Shown here in pieces: positions 59,314-64,000 of a stretch of DNA of 64,000 nt. Under the pieces are notes generated by a model that had not been told where the DNA came from, did no database searches, and saw only the letters and a list, made by a program, of their open reading frames with translations. Position numbers and translations under genes: made by a program. The DNA lies in the NCBI RefSeq assembly GCF_020911925.1, contig NZ_CP087134.1, forward strand, positions 3,720,001 to 3,784,000, given 5' to 3'. Within the stretch, counting starts at the first letter, position 1. Every line of letters begins with the position of its first letter. The DNA comes from Flavobacterium cupriresistens. GTDB taxonomy: Bacteria; Bacteroidota; Bacteroidia; Flavobacteriales; Flavobacteriaceae.

Positions 59314-60318
59314 TTAATTAAATATTTTGTAAAGCATTTCTTTTAACAAATCTGATTGAGGTAATGCATTCGCCCCAACTCCTTTACTTTTTACATCAAT
59401 ATCGCGTAATGCGCCTATTATTTGACTTACTTTTCGCATCGGGTAATTCTTTATCGCCAGGTCGTATTCCTTTAGAAAATAAGGATTTACTCCGATGGCT
59501 GTAGCTACATTTTTCGGATTCTTGTCTTTAAGTCCGTGGTATTTCAGTAGTTGTATAAAAAATCCAAATACCAGTCCGGTTGTCATTACCAGCGGGTATT
59601 CTTTTGGATTGTGAGCAAAGTTTTCTGCAATCTTGTACGCTTTAATCTGATTGCGCTCTCCGATTGCCTTTCTTAATTCAAAAACATTGTAGTCTTTACT
59701 GAAACCAATATTTTCTTCAATATGTTGTGGCGTAATTACAGTTCCTTGTGGCAAAATAATCTGTAATTTTTCAAGTTCATTATTGATTTTACTTAAATCG
59801 GTACCTAAAAATTCAACCAGCATGGCATTTGCTTTGGGGTCAATTGTATATTTTTTTCCCGCTAATACCCGTTTGATCCAGTCACCAACCTGATTTTCGT
59901 ATAATTTTTTACTTTCAAAGACAACTCCTTTTTGAGCTAATAGTTTGGTTACTTTTTTACGTTTATCAAGTGTTTTGTATTTGTAACAAAAGACTAAAAC
60001 CGTAGTTTCCATAGGATTGACAACATAAGATTCTATTTTGTCAATAGTTCTGGATAAGTCCTGCGCTTCTTTCACTATAACAACCTGACGATCAGCCATC
60101 ATCGGATAGCGCTTAGCCGTTGAAACAATATCCTCGACAGAAACATCTCTTCCGTATAAAACAGTCTGGTTGAATCCTTTCTCCTCTTCTGCAAGTAGAT
60201 TTTTCTCCATGTACTCTGCTAACTTATCAATATAATAAGGCTCTTCACCCATTAAAAAATAAATTGGCTTAATATTTCCGGCTTTTATATCATTTACAAT
60301 TTTTACAACTTCATCCAT
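59314..60318 (-). CDS. holA: DNA polymerase III subunit delta
   Basis: HolA is the clamp-loader subunit that opens the beta clamp. The 334-residue protein has the N-terminal NIKPIYFLMGEEPYYIDKL segment, the YPMMADRQVVIVKEAQDL motif, and a C-terminal collar domain (FELRKAIGERNQIKAYKIAENF, then LLKYHGLKDK). The family is diverse in sequence but this arrangement is characteristic. It is divergent from the HsdR-N gene, whose leaderless promoter lies in the 95-base spacer. Confidence 0.93.
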   Translation of the reverse strand: MDEVVKIVNDIKAGNIKPIYFLMGEEPYYIDKLAEYMEKNLLAEEEKGFNQTVLYGRDVSVEDIVSTAKRYPMMADRQVVIVKEAQDLSRTIDKIESYVVNPMETTVLVFCYKYKTLDKRKKVTKLLAQKGVVFESKKLYENQVGDWIKRVLAGKKYTIDPKANAMLVEFLGTDLSKINNELEKLQIILPQGTVITPQHIEENIGFSKDYNVFELRKAIGERNQIKAYKIAENFAHNPKEYPLVMTTGLVFGFFIQLLKYHGLKDKNPKNVATAIGVNPYFLKEYDLAIKNYPMRKVSQIIGALRDIDVKSKGVGANALPQSDLLKEMLYKIFN

Positions 60319-60331
60319 TCATTTTGATGTT

Positions 60332-60393
60332 TCAAGTTGCAGGTTTCAAGTTTACGCTCCAATAACTTGAAACTTTAAACTTGAAACCTGCAA
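60332..60393. repeat. Inverted repeat of GTTTCAAG words in the holA/HsdR-N spacer
   Basis: TTGCAGGTTTCAAGTTT at 60336-60352 pairs with AAACTTGAAACCTGCAA at 60377-60393. The right arm overlaps the -33 TTG of the HsdR-N promoter. It is a member of the GAAACCTG repeat family seen in other spacers. Confidence 0.75.
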
Positions 60394-60409
60394 CAATTTT
60401 ATATTTTTG
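60381..60409 (+). promoter_or_regulatory. Promoter giving a leaderless HsdR-N transcript
   Basis: A TTG at 60381-60383 lies 18 bases before TATTTTTG at 60402-60409, a full consensus match. The ATG at 60414 is only four bases past the -7 element, so transcription and translation should start at the same place. Confidence 0.7.
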
Positions 60410-60413
60410 CTTT

Positions 60414-60857
60414 ATGCTAAAATTAAATTTCCCTACTTATACTTTCCGATTCAAAAATAGCGAAAATAAAGTGTCTATTTTTGATGAAATCAGGAAAAAA
60501 TTCATCATTCTTACCCCGGAAGAATGGGTGCGTCAGCATGTCGTCCATTTTTTAATGAAGGAGAAAAAATACCCCAAATCACTTATAAATGTGGAAAAAG
60601 TCATGACAGTCAATGGATTGCGAAAGCGTTACGATGTTGTGGTCTTTAATTCTGATGGTTCTATACATATATTGGTAGAGTGCAAAGCGCCTGAAGTAAA
60701 AATATCGCAGGCAACTTTTGACCAGGTTGCCCGTTATAATATGACAATGCAGGCACGGTTTTTGAATGTTACGAACGGTCTGAATCATTATTATTGTCAA
60801 ATGGACTTTGAAAACGAGAAATATGCGTTTTTACCATCGCTTCCGGACTATAAATAA
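60414..60857 (+). CDS. Orphan type I restriction HsdR N-terminal-domain protein
   Basis: This 147-residue protein consists only of the PD-(D/E)xK nuclease-like N-terminal domain of type I restriction HsdR. RKRYDVVVFNSDGSIHILVECKAP contains the D...ExK active-site pattern, and YNMTMQARFLNVTNGLNHY closes the fold. There is no helicase part and no HsdM or HsdS gene. The orphan domain is conserved in Bacteroidota beside holA, so it is not a decayed restriction system. Its role is unknown. I chose the ATG at 60414 because it lies right after a good promoter. Confidence 0.88.
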   Translation: MLKLNFPTYTFRFKNSENKVSIFDEIRKKFIILTPEEWVRQHVVHFLMKEKKYPKSLINVEKVMTVNGLRKRYDVVVFNSDGSIHILVECKAPEVKISQATFDQVARYNMTMQARFLNVTNGLNHYYCQMDFENEKYAFLPSLPDYK

Positions 60858-60884
60858 ATTTTAATAAATTATAAAAAAATACTT

Positions 60885-61904
60885 TTGGATAAAATAGCAG
60901 TCGTAATTTTAAATTGGAATGGAGTAAAATTGTTAGAGCAGTTTTTACCTTCTGTCATCCAATTTTCGGCAGAAGCCACTATTTATGTTGCAGATAATGC
61001 TTCAACGGACAATTCTATAAATTTCGTCAAAGAAAACTTCCCAACCATAAAGATTGTCAAAAATGATGGCAATCATGGTTTTGCGAAAGGATACAACGAT
61101 GCTTTACAACATATTGACGCCGAACTATACGCTTTAGTCAATTCAGATATCGAGGTAACAGAAAATTGGTTGAAACCTATTATAGAAATGTTTGACAGTG
61201 AAAAGCAAACGGCTATTATTCAACCTAAAATTCTGGACTTTAAAAATAAAGAATATTTCGAATACGCCGGTGCAGCGGGTGGTTTTTTAGACAAATATGG
61301 ATATCCTTACTGTCGTGGACGTATTTTTGAAACGATTGAGAAAGACAATGGTCAATACGATGATAATTGCGAATTATTCTGGGCTTCCGGGGCTTGTTTT
61401 TTTATTAGAAGGACTGTTTATCATGAATTAGAGGGTTTTGATGCTGCTTTTTTTGCGCATCAGGAGGAAATCGATTTGTGCTGGCGTGCTTTAAATGAAG
61501 GGTATATTATTAAATACAATTCACAATCGATAGTGTATCATGTGGGAGGCGCGACTTTACAACAAGGAAATCCAAGAAAAACCTATCTGAATTTCAGGAA
61601 CTCGTTACTAATGATGGTAAAAAACCTTCCGAAAAAAGGGTTACTCTCCACTCTTTTCGTCCGAATGGTTTTAGACGGAATTGCGGGGGTACGTTTTCTT
61701 TTTCAAGGAAAATTTCAGCACGCTATTGCGATTTTGAAAGCGCATTTCTCATTTTATGGCCTGTTTTTTGCGTATAAAAGAAAAAGAAAAGATTTTCAGA
61801 TCCAACAATACTATAGTGTCAAAAGTATCGTTTACTTGTATTACGTGGAAAAATTGACATTATTTAAAGAAATCTTTAACAGAATTCAATATATTAAAAA
61901 CTAA
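60885..61904 (+). CDS. Family 2 glycosyltransferase
   Basis: This 339-residue GT-A enzyme resembles rhamnosyltransferase-like GT2 proteins. It opens with VVILNWNGVKLLEQFLPSV, has the nucleotide-sugar site VADNASTDNS, the DxD-like LVNSDIEV and the acceptor-side WASGACFFIRRTVY and AHQEEIDLCWRA motifs. The C-terminal helices (FRNSLLMMVKNLPKKG) may associate with the membrane. The start is a TTG at 60885; no in-frame ATG lies near. It follows the HsdR-N gene after 27 bases and is probably co-transcribed. Confidence 0.93.
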   Translation: MDKIAVVILNWNGVKLLEQFLPSVIQFSAEATIYVADNASTDNSINFVKENFPTIKIVKNDGNHGFAKGYNDALQHIDAELYALVNSDIEVTENWLKPIIEMFDSEKQTAIIQPKILDFKNKEYFEYAGAAGGFLDKYGYPYCRGRIFETIEKDNGQYDDNCELFWASGACFFIRRTVYHELEGFDAAFFAHQEEIDLCWRALNEGYIIKYNSQSIVYHVGGATLQQGNPRKTYLNFRNSLLMMVKNLPKKGLLSTLFVRMVLDGIAGVRFLFQGKFQHAIAILKAHFSFYGLFFAYKRKRKDFQIQQYYSVKSIVYLYYVEKLTLFKEIFNRIQYIKN

Positions 61905-61909
61905 ATTTG
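61902..61909 (+). promoter_or_regulatory. -7 promoter element of the OmpA-family gene
   Basis: TAAATTTG matches TAnnTTTG and overlaps the stop of the glycosyltransferase gene. It lies 27 bases before the OmpA-family ATG. A -33 TTG is not evident. Confidence 0.45.
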
Positions 61910-61936
61910 TAATCAACGTCTAATTAAATTAAAATT

Positions 61937-62770
61937 ATGAGAAAAATAGTAATTGCACTATCCGTATTAATGGCTTTAACTTCGTGTGTTTCGAAAAAAC
62001 AATACGCGGCATTAGAAGCTAAAAACAAAGAGACTCAAGACTTATTAAATTCTTGTACTGTAAAACTTAATTCATGTTTGGAAGAGAAAGCGGGCTTAGC
62101 AGCTACTGCTGAAAGTTATAAATCACACAACCAGGACTTAATAAACAGTTCTAAAGATTTGACTGTATTAACTACAAAAGGAGCTGAAAATCTAGAGAAA
62201 TCTTTAGAAAGTTTAAAAGAGAAAGATTTAAAAATATCAAGACTTCAGGATGCTTTAACTAAAAAAGACAGTGTGACGTTGGCTTTAGTAACAAGCTTAA
62301 AAGGAGCAGTTGGAATCAACGATCCGGACATCGAAATCAACGTTGAAAAAGGAGTTGTATTTATTTCTATTGCAGATAAATTATTATTTAAAAGTGGTAG
62401 TTATGACGTAAGTGATAAAGCAAAAACAGTTTTGGCTAAAGTGGCTAAAGTTGTAAATGACAAACCGGACTTTGAATGTATGGTTGAAGGTCATACAGAT
62501 GACGTTCCTTACAAAAGCAACGGAATTATCTTAGACAACTGGGATTTAAGTGTGAAACGTTCTACTGCTATTGTACGTGTATTAACAAACGATCTTGGTG
62601 TAAATCCAGCGAAATTAATTGCTGCAGGTAGAAGTTCATATGTGCCTTTAGTTGCAAATGATACTCCTGAAAATAAAGCTCGTAACAGAAGAACTCGTAT
62701 TGTGGTTATGCCAAAAATCGATCAATTCTACGATATGATTGAAAAAGAAATGAAAAAACAATCGAAATAA
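61937..62770 (+). CDS. OmpA-family lipoprotein
   Basis: This 277-residue peptidoglycan-binding lipoprotein has a signal with lipobox LTSC (residues 14-17). A coiled-coil segment spans about residues 25-110 (YAALEAKNKETQDLLNSC and following). The OmpA domain starts near 130; VEGHTDDVPYKSNGIILDNWDLS, ILAAGRSSY-like (LIAAGRSSY) and NRRTRIVVMP hold the diaminopimelate-binding Asp and Arg. It anchors the outer membrane to the wall. A perfect terminator follows. Confidence 0.95.
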   Translation: MRKIVIALSVLMALTSCVSKKQYAALEAKNKETQDLLNSCTVKLNSCLEEKAGLAATAESYKSHNQDLINSSKDLTVLTTKGAENLEKSLESLKEKDLKISRLQDALTKKDSVTLALVTSLKGAVGINDPDIEINVEKGVVFISIADKLLFKSGSYDVSDKAKTVLAKVAKVVNDKPDFECMVEGHTDDVPYKSNGIILDNWDLSVKRSTAIVRVLTNDLGVNPAKLIAAGRSSYVPLVANDTPENKARNRRTRIVVMPKIDQFYDMIEKEMKKQSK

Positions 62771-62800
62771 TTCTTTATTTCCATATCATTTTTAAACAGA

Positions 62801-62826
62801 AAAAGCAGGTCGAACGACCTGCTTTT
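62801..62826 (+). terminator. Terminator of the OmpA-family gene
   Basis: AAAAGCAGGTC pairs perfectly with GACCTGCTTTT around a GAAC loop, 30 bases after the stop. Confidence 0.9.
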
Positions 62827-63254
62827 ATGTATTCTTAACTTTGTTTAATAACCAATTAAATATAAATCAAGAATAGCATTATTTTTAATTAACTAACTAA
62901 ATTTTAACTGATATTAAAGTTAGTTATTATTTTTAAATTACGATACGTTTTAAGTTTTTTTTTACAAAAGCACTATTAAGGTTTCAATTTATAGCTGCAA
63001 ATTAGATTTTTATTGCTGTATTGTATCGTTTAACAGCATCATATCCCCCACTTTCTTTTCTTCCCATTTACTCAGAAAAACGATGTTTTTCAATATTTGA
63101 GTTACTCTCTTGCTTGTAAATGTAAAAACGATCCGTCTGAAAGTGTATTCCGGATTACTCAGTTTTTTTAAATAAAAGAAAAATGGTTTAATTAATTCAC
63201 AAGTAAATTAATCAAACCATTCTTTGTTATACTAAAATTGTATTCTTTTATTTT
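62827..63254. other. Intergenic region between convergent genes
   Basis: This 428-base stretch is AT-rich. I see no gene. An AATGGTTTAATTAATT arm (63182-63197) pairs with AAATTAATCAAACCATT (63205-63221), a probable terminator for the minus-strand YciO-type gene at 63255. Confidence 0.55.
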
Positions 63255-63875
63255 TTACAGAATATCAATATCTCCTTTTCCTTCTCTGATAATTACAGGC
63301 TCATGTTCAGATAAATCTATAATTGTTGAACCAACGTTATCTCCATAACCTCCGTCAATAACAAGATCTACCAGGTTTTGCCATTTTTCAAAAATGAGTT
63401 CAGGATCTGTTGTATATTCAATTACATCATCCTCATCACGTATCGAAGTAGAAACAATTGGGTTTCCTAGCTGTCTCACTATTTCTAAAACAATATTATT
63501 ATCCGGCACACGAATACCGACAGTGGTTTTCTTCTTAAATTCTTTTGGTAAATTGTTATTTCCCGGCAAAATAAAAGTATAAGGTCCCGGCAGCGCCCGT
63601 TTCAGGATTTTAAACGTTGACGTATCAATTTGTCTCACATAATCGGATAAATTGCTTAAATCATGACAAATGAAGGAGAAGTTTGCTTTCTCCAGCTTTA
63701 CGCCTTTTATTTTTGCTATTTTTTCCAACGCACGGGAATTGGTAATATCACAACCCAATCCGTACACCGTATCTGTTGGATAGATTACCAGACCACCATT
63801 CTGAAGTACTTTTACCACTTTGGCTATTGCAGCTTCACTTGGTTTATCGGGGTATATTTTTATAAATTCTGCCAT
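63255..63875 (-). CDS. YciO-type Sua5/YrdC-family protein
   Basis: This 206-residue protein has a YrdC-like fold and the length of E. coli YciO, which it resembles more than it does YrdC/TsaC. The blocks are GGLVIYPTDTVYGLGCDI, LEKIAKIKGVKLEKANFSFICHDL, PGPYTFILPGNNNLP, KTTVGIRVPDN and STIIDLSEHEPVIIREGKGD. The family makes threonylcarbamoyl-AMP for tRNA t6A; YciO itself seems to be a weak or specialised version, so this gene may not be the only synthase. With tsaE at 3.1 kb it is the second t6A-related gene of the window. Confidence 0.88.
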   Translation of the reverse strand: MAEFIKIYPDKPSEAAIAKVVKVLQNGGLVIYPTDTVYGLGCDITNSRALEKIAKIKGVKLEKANFSFICHDLSNLSDYVRQIDTSTFKILKRALPGPYTFILPGNNNLPKEFKKKTTVGIRVPDNNIVLEIVRQLGNPIVSTSIRDEDDVIEYTTDPELIFEKWQNLVDLVIDGGYGDNVGSTIIDLSEHEPVIIREGKGDIDIL

Positions 63876-63888
63876 GAGTTTTTTTGTT

Positions 63889-64000
63889 TACAGTTTCTGG
63901 TTTCACGTTTAAAGTTTAAAGTTTCACGTTTCACGTTTCATGTTTTACGTTTCATGTTTTACGTTTAAGGACTTGTGATGAGAACTTGAAACTTTAAACC
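63889..64000. repeat. GTTTCACGTTT-type tandem low-complexity repeat
   Basis: The words GTTTCACGTTT, CATGTTTTACG and GTTTAAAGTTT repeat in tandem before the window ends in CTTGAAACTTTAAA. This is the long form of the GAAAC(C/T)TGAAAC repeat family found in several spacers. Confidence 0.7.

Noticed and set aside
60414..60857. Type I restriction system
   Set aside because: Only the HsdR N-terminal domain is present; helicase, HsdM and HsdS are absent, and the orphan domain is conserved in the phylum.

Overview
The window is a continuous stretch of chromosome from a low-GC member of the Flavobacteriaceae, most likely a Flavobacterium. The reasons are type IX secretion parts (a PorX-type regulator, a PorP/SprF-like protein and a type B sorting-domain protein), Bacteroidota -7 promoter elements (TAnnTTTG) before many genes, the flavobacterial CAL67264 small membrane protein, a short-form arginine decarboxylase beside a deoxyhypusine-synthase-like gene, and many dispersed intergenic palindromes. 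I see no insertion sequence, CRISPR array, prophage or rRNA operon.

Layout. 1-9.4 kb is core: the 3' part of a TolC-type efflux gene, porX, tsaE, a DUF4262 gene and an acetyltransferase, an alanine-dehydrogenase-like gene, ung and a MutS2-like gene. 9.4-10.9 kb holds a DCC-family thioredoxin-like gene and a four-copy 141-bp palindromic tandem array. 10.9-22.5 kb carries a DUF885 lipoprotein, a fused E1 alpha/beta 2-oxoacid dehydrogenase, a DapB-like paralogue, a 2OG-Fe(II) oxygenase, SUI1, a nucleoside phosphorylase run and a transglutaminase-like membrane protein. 22.8-25.9 kb has a YdeI gene and a five-gene ArsR-led operon whose promoter sits between two identical palindromes. 26-37.3 kb is a surface/periplasm block: the PorP/SprF protein, a 1156-residue T9SS cargo with lysozyme-fold-like motifs, a Crp-like regulator with an alpha/beta hydrolase, a Tat-signalled PLP aminotransferase and several secreted proteins of unknown role.

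37.3-43.7 kb is the most accessory part. It lies next to tRNA-Val(UAC) and contains three copies of a terminator hairpin that abuts the tRNA 3' end, one of them still joined to a decayed copy of that 3' end. Between the copies are orphan genes of the kind found in toxin-immunity neighbourhoods (DUF6985, a MORN/YwqK-type protein), gene fragments, and a gene flanked by about 80-bp direct repeats. I read it as a tRNA-anchored hotspot with scars of repeated insertion or duplication. No integrase is visible.

43.9-64 kb returns to core content: an ABC exporter, two porins, proline dehydrogenase, aroB, a polyamine cluster (a 59-codon leader ORF, speA, a deoxyhypusine-synthase-like gene), recQ, ettA, holA, an orphan HsdR-N protein, a glycosyltransferase, an OmpA lipoprotein and a YciO-type protein. 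Starts were moved to internal ATGs where an upstream in-frame TTG looked unlikely. Function calls rest on motif and length recognition from the sequence alone; no database search was run.
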